A DNA stretch of 64,000 nucleotides, taken from NCBI GenBank assembly GCA_036898135.1, contig CM072523.1, positions 32,555,311 through 32,619,310 on the forward strand, written 5' to 3'. The DNA is from Oncomelania hupensis (lineage: Eukaryota; Mollusca; Gastropoda; Littorinimorpha; Pomatiopsidae). Shown one piece after another: positions 1 through 10,183 of this stretch. Numbering within the stretch: the first letter of the stretch is position 1; each line of letters starts with the position of its first letter. Made by a program: the position numbers and the translations under genes. The notes beneath the pieces are model-generated. The model was not told the DNA's origin. It did no database searches and worked only from the letters and a program-made list of their open reading frames with translations.

Positions 1-110
1 GCTTTTCCCCAATGACATCAGTTATAAGCGCAGTTCTCACGCATTTTTACTTAACGTTAACATCGAAACACATACGAAAAGAAGTGAAACAAACACGAGA
101 CACTAATAAA
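1..110 (+). repeat. Dispersed repeat, family A, partial
   Basis: The first bases carry the phrase gcttttccccaatga, then cagttctcacgcat. The same phrase recurs at about 4757-4830 (cgctttttcccaatga, then cagtactcacgcat). A related start, tatatagcgc, occurs near 48412. The left end lies outside the window, so element class and boundaries are unknown. Confidence 0.5.
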
Positions 111-298
111 TTATGCAGTGACATAATACAAACAAAAATAAGAATATTTACAAGTAAACTTTAAAAGACGAGGGAGGGAGGGGGAAGAAGAGAGCAGCTA
201 AGGAGTGAGGGGGGCTGGGAGGCGTGCGGTGTGACGGCGGTGGTCTGAATCAGAAAAGAAGGAATGATGATGGTGATGGGAGGCGCGATCAGACATTT

Positions 299-720
299 TT
301 AAGGAAGAGATGTTTTCAAGTTGGACTTGAAAGTGGCTTTGTTCGGAGAGCTGCGAAGAGAGAGAGGAAGACAGTTCCAAGTTGAATGACCAAGCACTGA
401 TAACGATCGACAACCTGCAGATTTTGCTTTAGTAAGGTTTAACGTCCCCGAACACATGAGCGTATAGGAGACTGAACCTGCAGAGTAGAGTTTGTAGCGG
501 GGTATTTGTAGCATGAGGTTGTCAGAGGAAGAGCGAAGATTTCTAGATGGCTTGTGGAAGTGAATGTTCTGGGTGAGGTAGGAAGGAGCCAATCCATGGA
601 AGCACTTGTAACAGAAAGTACAGATTGTGTAGGTAATCCTCTGAGATACAGGAAGCCAGTGGGAGAAGGTAGGGGGGGGGGTGTGATGTATATTTCGGGC
701 ACGACTTGTAGATTTAAATT
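299..720 (-). pseudogene. C-terminal tail of a CR1/Jockey-type LINE reverse transcriptase ORF
   Basis: On the minus strand this reads as the stretch that follows the RT domain in CR1/Jockey-type LINE proteins. The order is HWLPVSQRI, then CYKCFHGLAPSYL, then NLRSS, then GHSTWNCLPLSLR and a final FKSNLK. These short blocks are typical of the C-terminal tail of animal non-LTR elements, but the catalytic domain itself is absent. The reading frame is interrupted by a 53-bp insertion at 422-474 that adds residues unlike the family. No tail or target duplication was identified for the LINE itself. Clade assignment (CR1, Jockey or RTE-like) is uncertain; the call of a LINE ORF2 C-terminus is well supported by the order of blocks. 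Confidence 0.7.
422..474 (-). mobile_element. 53-bp hairpin mini-retroposon with 10-bp target duplication
   Basis: The decamer AACCTGCAGA flanks this insert exactly, at 412-421 and 475-484. Read on the minus strand, the insert starts with a CTCC/GGGGAC-type hairpin sequence enclosing TATACGCTCATGTGTTC, and ends with a short A-rich tail (ctaaagcaaaa). It interrupts the LINE ORF remnant at 299-720, so it is younger than that LINE. The same core occurs in a second insert at 42560-42615. It is probably the extreme 3' end of a SINE or LINE that was retroposed on its own. Confidence 0.75.
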
Positions 721-1034
721 TTGCAAATATTAGACACAGTGACAAAATATGTATGAGAATGTATGAGCCAAAGGTCTTCGCTTTTCGCGAATCAAAAATT
801 TTATTGTATTTTATGTCTTAATTTTTAAAAAATTTGGTGGCAAGTTTCTTTTAGACCTCCGATTTACTTTAAAGCTTTTGGTCCGCACGAAAGGAGAGGG
901 GCTTGTTTGTGTGCCTGGTGTATGTGTGTATGAGAGGGAGAGAGATTTTGGCACTTTGAAATTTTGAAACTGTTTTATTAGGGATACAAGTTTTAGACTA
1001 ATTATAAGTGTAATCTTTCAATCTGTCCCTGAGT
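721..1034. other. Intergenic, no feature seen
   Basis: AT-rich sequence with a short GT-rich stretch (about 905-930). No exon, RNA gene or repeat unit was recognised. Confidence 0.5.

Positions 1035-1118
<84 letters not shown>
1035..1118. repeat. (GA)n microsatellite
   Basis: Near-perfect GA repeat of about 84 bp, with one GC interruption near 1054. Confidence 0.95.
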
Positions 1119-1122
<4 letters not shown>

Positions 1123-1179
1123 TTGTGAATGTACATATGTGTGTGTTTCTGTGTGTTTACGTTGATTTTTATGTGCGTG

Positions 1180-1715
1180 TTGCGGCCCTGACAAGGTTCA
1201 AGCCCATTTTGAAAGATACGACCATCAGTTTACATTCCAAGGTAAGGCTGCTGCGCTCCATTCTCATCTCCATCTTCCTATACGTTTGCGAAACATGGAC
1301 CTGCACAGCAGATCTACAACGAAGAATACAAAGCATGGAGATGAGGTGCTACAGAAGACTTCTGGGCATTTCCTAGATTCTGCACATCACCAACGACGGT
1401 CCGACAGACTATCACACAAGCCATTGTACAACACGATGACATGCTCACAGTGGTGAAGAAACGGAAACTCCGATGGTATGGCCACGTCTCCGGATCATCA
1501 GGCCTTGCAAAGACCATCCCGAAAGGCACGGTACAAGGAGCCAGAAGAAGAGGTAGACAGAAAAAGAGGTGGGATGACAACATTCGAGAATGAATGAGGC
1601 CTGACACTGGGCGAAGCCCTGAGGGTTGCTGAGGACAGAAAAAGATGGTGTACGCTGGTTAAACGATCAACTGTAATGCCCCAACGACCTTCGAGTTACG
1701 GGATATGATAGAATT
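1180..1715 (+). pseudogene. RTE-like LINE, 3' fragment
   Basis: The plus strand encodes the distal part of the same LINE ORF2 that is better preserved at 8104-8915. Recognisable blocks are TRFKPILKDTTISLHSK, VRLLRSILISIFLYV and RRIQSMEMRCYRRLLGIS. Further blocks in shifted frames run down to the final GYGI-like end. A TAG stop at 1374 and later frame shifts break the ORF. The copy ends at about 1697-1715 with gggatatgatagaattggat, a decayed form of the GGATA tail. It begins abruptly after (GA)n and GT-rich DNA, so it is 5' truncated. No target duplication was found. Confidence 0.8.
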
Positions 1716-2304
1716 GGATAGGCATCTCAGGACATAAGAAAATTGTTTAAAACATGTAATAAAAATAATTTTTAAAATCCCAATACCATTTGTTCTAACA
1801 ATTTTACATTATACTTTCGAATATACTTTTAACATCTACACGCACCCACACACACACACATACACACACACATACTACACACTGCAAAGAGGACAATTGA
1901 GCAAGTGTAGCAAATGCTTGCATCATTAAATGCTGTATGAGTTGAGTGTCCCGCTCTTAAAACAGTTTTAAAATTTCAAGAAGTAAATGTGTTTATTAAC
2001 TGCATCACGAATAAATTCAAAAATCGAATATCACCTGTTGCCTTATATTTTATCAAATGTTGTTGAGAAAGGTGTCACAAGTGTTTGAAAATGTTTTTAA
2101 TATAAATGCGCCTTGCATGTTTGTTGAATAATCTAATTGCATACTATATTTTTGACATGGGCGTTTCTTGTTATTAAACTTAATTTAAAGGCACAGTTAT
2201 AGTAATGCATCACGTGTGTTGAATAATTTCATTGTATACTATGTGACATACATAGTTATAGAGATGCATCATCTGTGCTGAATTATATTATCGTGTGTCT
2301 TATA
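1716..2304. other. AT-rich DNA with an ~88-bp diverged tandem repeat
   Basis: Blocks of the form acagttatag, then atgcatcac/tctgt, then gttgaataat and attgtatactat recur at about 2125, 2195 and 2255. A further related block lies after the SINE at about 2660-2735. The array appears to have been split by the insertion at 2312-2654. A short CA-rich stretch lies at 1840-1873. Confidence 0.45.
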
Positions 2305-2311
2305 TATTGTA

Positions 2312-2654
2312 AAAGGTAAAAGGTGACCCCGTTGTCATTCCGTCGTTGTAGAGGGAAGCTCTTGGGAACTCTTTTTTCTCTAGGCCAGTTTAATGAGGGC
2401 GGTGCTTCTCCCTCACTGCTTTACCGTATCCGGTTCTAAACAGACCCAGATCTAACAGATCTAATCCAGATCTATTCACAGCTAGCTGGGTAAACTGGGG
2501 TTGTCTTGCGCTTGTTTCAATCTTTTGTTTGTCGTTTGGTGTAGCCTTCCAAGCATGGTGGTCACCCATCCAAGTACTAACCCTTCCCGACGTTGTTTAA
2601 CATGAAACCTATTCCTAGCGTGTTCTTAACCCATTACACTACCGCGCCACGCCC
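2312..2654 (-). mobile_element. 5S rRNA-derived SINE (copy 1)
   Basis: The heptamer TATTGTA flanks the element exactly, at 2305-2311 and 2655-2661. On the minus strand it starts GGGCGTGGCGCGGTAG. At 2557-2600 it contains a 5S rRNA-like internal region, with GTTAAACAACGTCGGG followed by TTAGTACTTGGATGGGTGAC, which matches the conserved A-box to C-box part of 5S RNA. It ends with ACCTTTTACCTTTT. It carries no protein. The tail resembles that of copy 2 at 2931-3229, so the two belong to one family with internal divergence. Confidence 0.75.
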
Positions 2655-2850
2655 TATTGTATATTACAGAATGTTCACAGTTACAAGATGGTGTTGCAGT
2701 GTAATAGTTTAAAAGTGAATCATCTGTTGCAGGGTGTATCGTCGGTAAATCCTGATTTATTGTCATCATCCTCATCAAAAACAGTCACAGCAGCACGGTT
2801 AGGTCTGCAGCTACTAAGTTCAAGTAAGTAACCCTTAATCACGGCTTGAT

Positions 2851-2851
<1 letters not shown>

Positions 2852-2901
<50 letters not shown>
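2852..2901. repeat. (ATC)n microsatellite
   Basis: Perfect ATC repeat of about 50 bp. The flank caaaaaacggtcacagcagc also occurs in diverged form at about 2778-2800, so a ~110-bp segment around it is duplicated. Confidence 0.95.
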
Positions 2902-2905
<4 letters not shown>

Positions 2906-2930
2906 AACGGTCACAGCAGCCCGGCTACAT

Positions 2931-3229
2931 CATGTGTCGGATAGCGCAGTGGTTGGAGCACTCGCTACTATGTCGCAAGTTAAGCACCGTGCAGTGCGGT
3001 TATCACTTGGATGGGTGACCGCAAAACGTGAAGCGACAAATAACAACGCCCCCAGTTGACTCAACTGTGACTGAGTACCCACTCTCTTAAGGGTGGGGAA
3101 GGTAAAGTAGCGAGGGAGAGAGATGGGCTTCACCCTCATTACGCTGGCCCAAGATAAGTGTGATCTCCAACATCACGCTCTCCTACGGCCACAAGGCTGT
3201 GGGACTACCTTTACCTTTACCTTTTACCA
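2931..3229 (+). mobile_element. 5S rRNA-derived SINE (copy 2)
   Basis: The plus strand begins with a box A-like stretch (gatagcgcagtggttggagc). It continues at 2977-3022 with a 5S-like core (gttaagcaccgt, then atcacttggatgggtgaccg). It ends with a (TTTACC)n tail at about 3208-3229 that runs into (ATC)n. Boundaries are approximate because both ends touch simple repeats, and no target duplication could be isolated. The 5S similarity covers only the internal promoter region, so this is a retroposon, not a 5S gene. Confidence 0.65.
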
Positions 3230-3230
3230 C

Positions 3231-3288
<58 letters not shown>

Positions 3289-3399
3289 GTCGTCGTCGTC
3301 ATCATTATCGTCGTTGTCGTAATCGTCGTTGTCGTCATCATCATCATTATCATCATCTTCTTCTTCCTCTTCTTCTTCTTCTTCCTCTTCTTTTTCTTT

Positions 3400-3470
<71 letters not shown>

Positions 3471-3481
3471 ATTATTATTAA

Positions 3482-3565
<84 letters not shown>
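3230..3565. repeat. Compound (ATC)n-(TTC)n-(ATT)n microsatellite
   Basis: About 60 bp of ATC repeat is followed by a mixed GTC/ATC block, a TTC/CTC block (3356-3400) and about 165 bp of ATT repeat. It generates homopolymeric ORFs (His, Ile, Leu, Asn) in several frames that are not genes. Confidence 0.97.
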
Positions 3566-3568
<3 letters not shown>

Positions 3569-4669
3569 ACAAAAGCAAAACAAAATCAGAGCATTTTTCA
3601 TCTAAGAATGAACAATAGTCCTAACATATATTTATATTCTCTTGGACGGGTTCTTGGGAAATTTGAACAAATGATGCTATTCCGGGGATGTCACACTGAA
3701 GAAATCGGTTATCATTAATTATATCTATTACGCCCTCGTTTAAATGGTCTTAATGCCTTGCTTCACCCTGTACCCCCCCGACTTAAGCAAAACTGAGGAG
3801 TAGGAGCCTTTTTAACTGTCAACAGGCGGAATCTATTCATCAGATATTGGGATAACTGGGAAATGAGCCCAGAGAAGGAGAAAAGGGTTGTTGAGGTGGG
3901 TTCTTGTTTTGGAGATGAGTAAGGATATCCTATTTTGGAGAGGAGTAGCGGGTTGCATCATTACATGAAATACTGGACGTTCATGGTTCGGTAACAAGTA
4001 ACATGCACTTCACTCTCAGCGTAACTGTCTTCTTCCTTCTAATGAGTTTAACCAATAACACATGCAGCTTATAAATGACGCCACATGCTTCCGTGTTGTA
4101 TAAGATACCTCCCGCTTGTGAAATATCGTCGAGACGGTGAAATATCGTTGCGGCGGTGAAACTTTGTCGCGGCTCTGAAATACTGTCGGAGCAATTAGCA
4201 ACAGTTTGTTTAGTGGTTGCGTATTTCTTATTAAGATTGATAGCACTATCAAATTTCTTTAAAATGTTGTATAAAAATAATGTTAAAATATTGTGGTGGG
4301 CAGTCGTTTTTTTGTTGTAATGAATTATTTCCAATGCTTTCTTGCAAATTGTAAATGCGGTTATTTGTAGGTAAAATAATATAACTCGCACTGTGAAATC
4401 TAACCACGAATACAGTATTTTACAGGACGCTGCCTCTTGAGTTTAATGTGTTTCATGTGTATACTTTTAAATAATGTTGTTCATCGAATGAGACTATTTC
4501 TATGAAGAATCTATGGCAGAAGTAATATTTGACTTTTAAACATGTCCTCATTTTACATGTCATGCAAAGATTTCTAATAAAATAGTGCGGCAGGTTATGA
4601 AATATTAAAGTTTAGAGTCTTTTCCTCATATGACAGAAGTTACACTCATAAAGAAGTAGGTCTTTCATT

Positions 4670-4670
<1 letters not shown>
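3566..4670. other. Intergenic, no feature seen
   Basis: Mixed AT-rich DNA. ORFs up to 136 codons on the minus strand near 3981-4391 have no recognisable motif and no supporting splice structure. Confidence 0.5.

Positions 4671-4731
<61 letters not shown>
4671..4731. repeat. (AAT)n microsatellite
   Basis: Perfect AAT repeat leading into aaggataaggataaggat and the dispersed repeat that follows. Confidence 0.95.
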
Positions 4732-4850
4732 GGATAAGGATAAGGATATTTATATAGCGCTTTTTCCCAATGAATTATATTAGTTCATAGCGCAGTACTC
4801 ACGCATTCATATTTAAGCCTCGTAGTGAATTTCCTCAATGTTTTATTCTG
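4732..4850 (+). repeat. Dispersed repeat, family A
   Basis: Contains tatttatatagcgctttttc, then cccaatga and gcgcagtactcacgcat, matching the start of the window. The microsatellite directly upstream may be its tail or an expansion at its edge. Class unknown. Confidence 0.5.
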
Positions 4851-5870
4851 GCTTCAATTTTATTTATAGCGGACGTACACAAGTCATGAAATTCCAGAGA
4901 GATGTTGTCACTGTGGCTTTATTTAACGTAAGGAAGTATTGTGTATGACACCTGCCAGAACCTTCAACATGTTTTATGTTGTAGAAAACTGCTTTCCTGG
5001 CTTCCAAAGACCCACATACCCACAGAAAATCTAGGCTTCAATTATGAAGTCTGACCTAATCACGGCGCCATCCGACGATAAATTTATTGCATCATTTCTA
5101 CCTTCATTTTGTTAAAAATTCAAACTAACTACGTGATGTTTTATATTGCTACGGGTTGTGCCCCTAGAAGATTAATTTATTACATATTTTTTACCTTAAG
5201 TCAAAAACTAAAGATTGTAACAAAAAGTGTGTATGCTTTGATAACGTTATTGAATAATGTCTAGCCTAATTTTTTTTTTAAATGAGAGAATGGTGAAGAA
5301 AACACAAACTCGCCTCCTTGATAATTCATTGGTAGTTGTACTTTTCATATTATTTCGTATTATAAGATGAGGGCGAACCGATTATACCGATTATACTAAT
5401 GACTTAAATAATCATTTATGTAGTGGCGTGTGTTTGTGTGTGCTTTTTTCCCTGTGGAAACTTCATAAGAACTAAATGTTTCTTAAAACAAATGCGTTAC
5501 TTTAAGGAAAGAATTCGGAGAGTGTTGGGGTGCGGGAGATGGGGGTGGGGGAGAGAGCATGGGGGTGAAGTTGAGTTGGTGGGTTGTAGAGGGAAATCTA
5601 CCCGAAGCAAGGTTAAAACATATTTCACTGCTGTCATTTCATATCGCTAACAGTAACAGGCAGGAACAATGACGCCTTAAGACAAATACGACACAGTATT
5701 CGTCGATCGTATATTAATTTTCTTTGAAATATAAAACCTTCAGTTAGTCCCCACTTTTCAGATTAGGCATTACAGCTTTATTTTATAATAAACCGTATAT
5801 AATAGGCCTTCAATATGATACAGTCGCCTGCTACGTACGTAGATGTCATTCTATTTCCCCTCTTTTACAG
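4851..5870. other. Intergenic or intron, nothing recognised
   Basis: AT-rich sequence upstream of the putative TNF-like exons. If that gene is real, its upstream exons should lie here or further left, but none is recognisable by eye. Confidence 0.4.
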
Positions 5871-6059
5871 AACCTCACTTAGGGATGCTGCAAAATGACC
5901 CACAGTTCTTCACTTCCGGTAATGTGAGGTTAGACAACGACGCGCTACTGGTCCAAAGGCCGACTACTCTCTTCATTTCCGCTGACGTCATTCTCAAATC
6001 GATGTCGGCTGTGGAACTGGGGATTGTTCCATCCACAGTTGTTGTCTGCTTGTCATTGG
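5871..6059 (+). CDS. Putative exon of a TNF-like (jelly-roll) protein, internal
   Basis: The exon follows a good acceptor (pyrimidine-rich, ending ctcttttacag at 5870) and ends before GTGGGT at 6060. In frame it encodes PHLGMLQNDP, then GNVRLDNDALLVQ, then TTLFISADVILKS, then VVVCLSLG. The run of a short strand (VRLDNDALLV) followed by a strand of the FISADVILK type resembles the first half of TNF-family domains, where a basic strand precedes a Y-x-V-Y-x-Q-V-type strand. The last base joins in phase with the next candidate exon at 6511. Assignment to TNF is by pattern only; C1q-like or another beta-sandwich is possible. Exons coding for the N-terminus and any membrane anchor were not found. 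Confidence 0.45.
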
Positions 6060-6230
6060 GTGGGTATTTCTTTGTTTATTTACTTATTCATTCATTTTCA
6101 TTTAATATATGAATGCAACATTAAGTTTGCAACCAATCACAAAAGGGGAATAATTACACGTTTCCGGATGTAAGCTTAAATGTTAATTGGTTTTTTGTTT
6201 GATTGTTTTTTTGTGGTGTTTTTTTTAAGA

Positions 6231-6266
6231 GAGAGAGAGAGACAGACAGACGGAGACACACACACA

Positions 6267-6312
<46 letters not shown>

Positions 6313-6372
6313 TACACACACACCCACACCCACACACACCCGCACACAAACACACACACACACAGACAGACA
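6231..6372. repeat. (GA)n-(CA)n microsatellite in intron
   Basis: GA repeat followed by a long CA repeat with a few CCC and AAA interruptions. It lies between the two putative TNF-like exons. Confidence 0.95.
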
Positions 6373-6510
6373 AGTTCCAGAATCAGTTATTTGATTTTCC
6401 GAAGTGATTCATTCGGTAACTAACAACCCCTAACGATAACATCTACCTAAAAGAACAAAAAGAACAGAAAGAAAGAATGTTTAGAGAGTATTTGCTTATA
6501 TATATTTCAG

Positions 6511-6725
6511 CGCGGGGTGGCAAGCCGGCCCAAAACCCTGTCACGTGCAATCTGACGTATCTGCAAAAGCGAGACCAGCAGCTGGCACGCGTGTGGATAC
6601 TACTCCCCGTGGAAGCCAACGACCGGATATACGTCAATTGCTCTTGGCCTTCCTACGTCATCAGCAACAGCGAGAAACAGCAGAGCGTGATTACAGCGTT
6701 CGAAGTCGGCCACCTTGCTACTTGA
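6511..6725 (+). CDS. Putative terminal exon of a TNF-like protein
   Basis: The exon follows a polypyrimidine tract and acceptor (atatatttcag, ending 6510) and runs to a TGA at 6723-6725. Its first two bases complete the codon left open by the exon ending at 6059, so the pair is phase-compatible. It encodes PVTCNLTYLQKRD, then ARVWILLPVEANDRIYVNCS and WPSYVISNS, and ends TAFEVGHLAT. The order L-x-x-x-D-R-I-x-V, then a P-x-Y-x-x-x-S loop and a final hydrophobic strand, is like the last strands of TNF-family ligands, which end the protein in the same way. GC content and codon use differ from the flanking AT-rich DNA, which supports a coding role. Function is inferred and should be treated as tentative. 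Confidence 0.5.
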
Positions 6726-6916
6726 AAATGTCGTTTCTTATTTGGATTTAGCCACAGGTCGTGAGTGGGAGGATGAAGAAGCGTGGAATCTGGTATGTTC
6801 TGTCTTTCGGGCGTCAAGAGTCAGCGTCCCTCCCAACGTTTTGCGGAGTAGCCTTACGGTCGTAAAGATGTGGTCACGAGGGTTTGTCTTTTGAGCGGAT
6901 GTAATAATGTTGAAAT

Positions 6917-7207
6917 CTTACGACTTAAGAAAGTACCATGTAACTGAACCTTACAGCGTAAGGAATTTCCATGTAAAAGAACCTTACGGGCTAAGGAAGT
7001 ACTTGGTTTGTTTTGCTCAAGAAGAAGACCATTAAGAGGAAGGAGAAGAAGAAGAAGCCAAAGAAGAAGAAGAAGTAGAGTGGATTCACGGAGTAAGGAA
7101 GTAGTTGGTTTGTTTGTTTGCTCAAGAAGAAGACCATTAAGAAAAAGAAGAAGAAGAAGAAGAAGAAGAAGAAGAAGAAGAAGAAGAAGAAGAAGAAGAA
7201 GAAGAGT
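6917..7207. repeat. Nested short tandem duplications ending in (GAA)n
   Basis: Units of ~33 bp starting cttac...taag recur at 6917, 6950 and 6983. A larger ~105-bp unit with ggaagta(c/g)ttggtttg and gctcaagaagaagaccatta then occurs twice (about 6990 and 7095). The second copy runs into a (GAA)n tract at 7143-7204. The ORFs across it are low-complexity artefacts. Confidence 0.75.
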
Positions 7208-8091
7208 GGGCACATATTTTGGAGGACAGCCTGACAGTGAAGAGCCACAAAGTGTCAAACTGAAGCGCTGTCTACTACAACGATACGATTTTAAGCACTT
7301 TCGCAACTTGAGAAATGGTGCTATTGAAAAATGTCATATCAATTGCTTCTTTTGGCCTTTCCAGCAAAGGGCCATGAGCGGACGCTTCATGCAAAAACTG
7401 ATAGTTTTTTTTAATGCAGTTTTCGCGTACATTACTTTTTTTACCCTCCAGTATCGAGACGATGCAACGTACACAAAAATGTTGATCTATGCAAACTATT
7501 ATTTAAAATATTAATTTTCCTCATCTGATTATACCTGCTCTTTGTGTCTTCACCATATACGTCTTAGACCTATTCAGAATGTTTTTTTTTGTTGTTGTGT
7601 AAATCGAACTACGCAAGATCATTTTCTGCTATTTAAAATCATATCTGCTGTTTTCTCTTCAAAAGTGATAGAGATGTGCTTCCCTAATTACTTCTGAAAT
7701 TTATAGAAACTGTCCTTGATAGGAAAGGTACTTAGTGTAGTTCTTGAAGTTCTAATATCGTCTTTTGACAGCTTCAGTACCGACCATTAATTTGACGTGA
7801 CACCTAGGGTTTTTACGTTGAAGTTGTAGTAGTCTTTCAGTACTTGGCATCTGACACGTAACAGCCCTACTCTGGTGCTAGTAAGAGGCTAAAACTTTGC
7901 GGGAATGATGACAGCTTATCACAATTAAAGGATCTCTCGCTCGCTGAAGTCTCATTGTCAAGGTTCAACGTCGAAACTGAAGAGGAGGGTGGTTTTTATA
8001 AAAGTGGATATTAAGTTACTCATTTGTCTGAGTGGGCAAGTGGATACTGTAAGTTACTGAGGGGCATAGTAGTACCTACCTTCCTACCTAC
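7208..8091. other. Intergenic, no feature seen
   Basis: AT-rich DNA downstream of the GAA tract. No convincing exon or repeat family was recognised. Confidence 0.45.
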
Positions 8092-8103
8092 AGACTAGGC
8101 CTA

Positions 8104-8915
8104 TCCCTATCCTGTCCCGTAACCCGAAGGTCGTAGGGGCACCACAGATGATCGTTTAACCAGCATACTCCATCTTTCTCTGTCCTCAGCAGCCCTGATG
8201 GCTTCGCTCAGTGTCAAACCAGTCCATTCTCGAATGTTGTCCTCCCACCTCTTTTTCGGTCTCCCTCTTCTTCTACCTCCTTGCACTGTGCCTTGCAGAA
8301 TAGTCTTTGCAAGGCCTGATGATCTGGTGACGTGGCCATACCACCGAAGTTTCCGTTTCTTCACCACTGTTAGCAGGTCATCGTGTTGTCCAATGGCTTG
8401 TGTGATGGTCTGTCGGACTTCGTCGTTGGTGATTTGTTGGGTATAGGAAATGCCCAGAAGTCTTCTGTAGCACCTCATCTCCATGCTTTGTATTCTTCGT
8501 TGGAGATCTGCTGTGAGGGTCCATGCTTCGCAAGCATATAGGAAGATGGAGATGACAAGGGAGCGCAGCAGTCTTACTTTGGAATGTAGACTGATGGTCC
8601 TGTCTTTCCAAATGGGCTTCAACCTTGTCAGGGCAGCAGTTGTTTGTGCGATCCTGGAGAGGACTTCCTGTCGGGACCCATTGTCTGATACAATGGCTCC
8701 TAAATATTTGAAGCTATGCACTGTGTCGAGGGATTGGCCTTGGACTTTGATGTCTGTATTGATGCCATTGGTGTTGTTGGTCATCATTTTGGTCTTCTCT
8801 GCACTTATTTCCATTCCATAGGCTTTGGAGGTGGTGTCAAGCCTCTGTACCAGCTGTTCAAGTTCTTGTTCCTCTCCAGCCAATCCATCAATGTCATCTG
8901 CAAAACGAAGATTGG
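8104..8915 (-). mobile_element. RTE-like LINE, 5'-truncated, with 12-bp target duplication
   Basis: The dodecamer AGACTAGGCCTA occurs at 8092-8103 and 8916-8927, directly flanking the element. On the minus strand an open frame of about 270 codons starts in the RT palm with NLRFADDIDGLAG, where the ADD is the catalytic pair. It continues with YGMEISAEKTKMMTN, FKYLGAIVSDNGS, IFLYACEAWTLTADLQRR and EMRCYRRLLGIS, and ends with KRKLRWYGHVTR and GGRRRGRPKKRW. Those blocks are typical of RTE/BovB-type LINEs. The 3' end is a GGATA-type tail (cctatccctatcctgtcccg on the plus strand). This is the best preserved copy of the family here, but the endonuclease and RT fingers are missing. Confidence 0.88.
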
Positions 8916-8927
8916 AGACTAGGCCTA

Positions 8928-10043
8928 AGAGAAACAATTAAGCCTTTACCACCACTTCTTCATTTCGGCGTGGATATATAATAACGTGCTTATATTATCT
9001 ATGAGTATAATACTACTTACGAGTAAGGTACTATGCTCTTTGAGAGTGATAGTAGTACCAGTGTCAACTGAATAGTGAATGTGACACCAACTCTAGGACA
9101 CAATTTTGTTCCGAACAAGCCCCTCAAGAACGTGCAACCACAAGTCCAGACCACTGTCAACGACTATCTCCCAAGGTAACTACTGCCCCACCCAGCTTTC
9201 AGCTTATGGGAGTGGATTTCATCAGCAACACTATTTTGTCCAATCTCCGAGATGGCCAGTAGCTCAGTGTTGACAAATGTACTGACATTGCAGTTTTTGA
9301 AGTGCAAGCGTCAGATACTAACTACTGCCTATCAGTGCTTTCGTAGAAAATCTGTCACTTGACTTCCTGATGTGTTATCACTTAAATCATGCACTTAAAA
9401 TATGTTTACGAGTTTATAGTTTCATCGCCCCTTCCTCGAAATTTCTCAGAGTGATAATAAACAGATATATTTATAGATACAGTGATAACCAGACTGTGTG
9501 ATGGACAGATTCTGATAGGCTACTGATATGCTAGAGATACAAAATACTGATAATCTGATGGACAGATAGTACTTCGTTTTCCGTTGGCATCATTTATCTC
9601 ATAACTCGGGCCAACTACGGCTTTTCTCATTCATAGATTCCGTAAAAATTTAATAAGCTGCGTTTTTGTTATGTGTGACTAGATCATTAATGTTTTAATT
9701 TATCGCTGTGTGGGTGTTCTAATGTATATATATGAGCGAGTGTTGTTGCTTAAAAGAAAAGATAAATATGTTTTTCTCCACTTTCTGTATTATAAACGTT
9801 TGTTTTCATGACTGTGTGGTTTTTATAATTTATATACATTTGATTGAGGGAGTGTTTTGTGAGAAAAGATGCGAACTTTGGTTTGTGATACCCGTTTGTT
9901 TGTGTATATGTAATATTATGGGTGTTTAGTAATTGTGTGGTTAGTGTACATTGTATGTGAATTGGTCAATGTTTTGTTGAGAGAAACATTTGATTCTCCA
10001 CCTCTTGTTTTCCCTCTTATATCTCACGCTCCTTCTCCACGCG
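8928..10043. other. Intergenic, no feature seen
   Basis: AT-rich DNA. A short stretch around 9110-9290 is less AT-rich, but no frame is open for long and no family was recognised. Confidence 0.45.
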
Positions 10044-10183
10044 CGCGCGCACACGCACACACAACACAGCACAAACACACACACCCATACACATACATAC
10101 ACACCAAACACACACACACAGCACATACACGTACATAACACACACACACACACACATACAACACACACACGCACAACCATAAG
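10044..10183. repeat. (CA)n microsatellite, interrupted
   Basis: CA repeat with frequent single-base interruptions, preceded by CGCGCGCG (10041-10050). Confidence 0.93.

Noticed and set aside
2557..2600. 5S rRNA gene
   Set aside because: Only the internal promoter part resembles 5S; the ends and length do not, and target duplications show a retroposon.
3123..3618. ORFs of poly-His, poly-Ile, poly-Leu and poly-Asn on both strands
   Set aside because: They are translations of (ATC)n, (TTC)n and (ATT)n in different frames; similar ORFs occur at every trinucleotide tract (13533, 14227, 18492, 36742, 41016, 44410, 47268, 58781).
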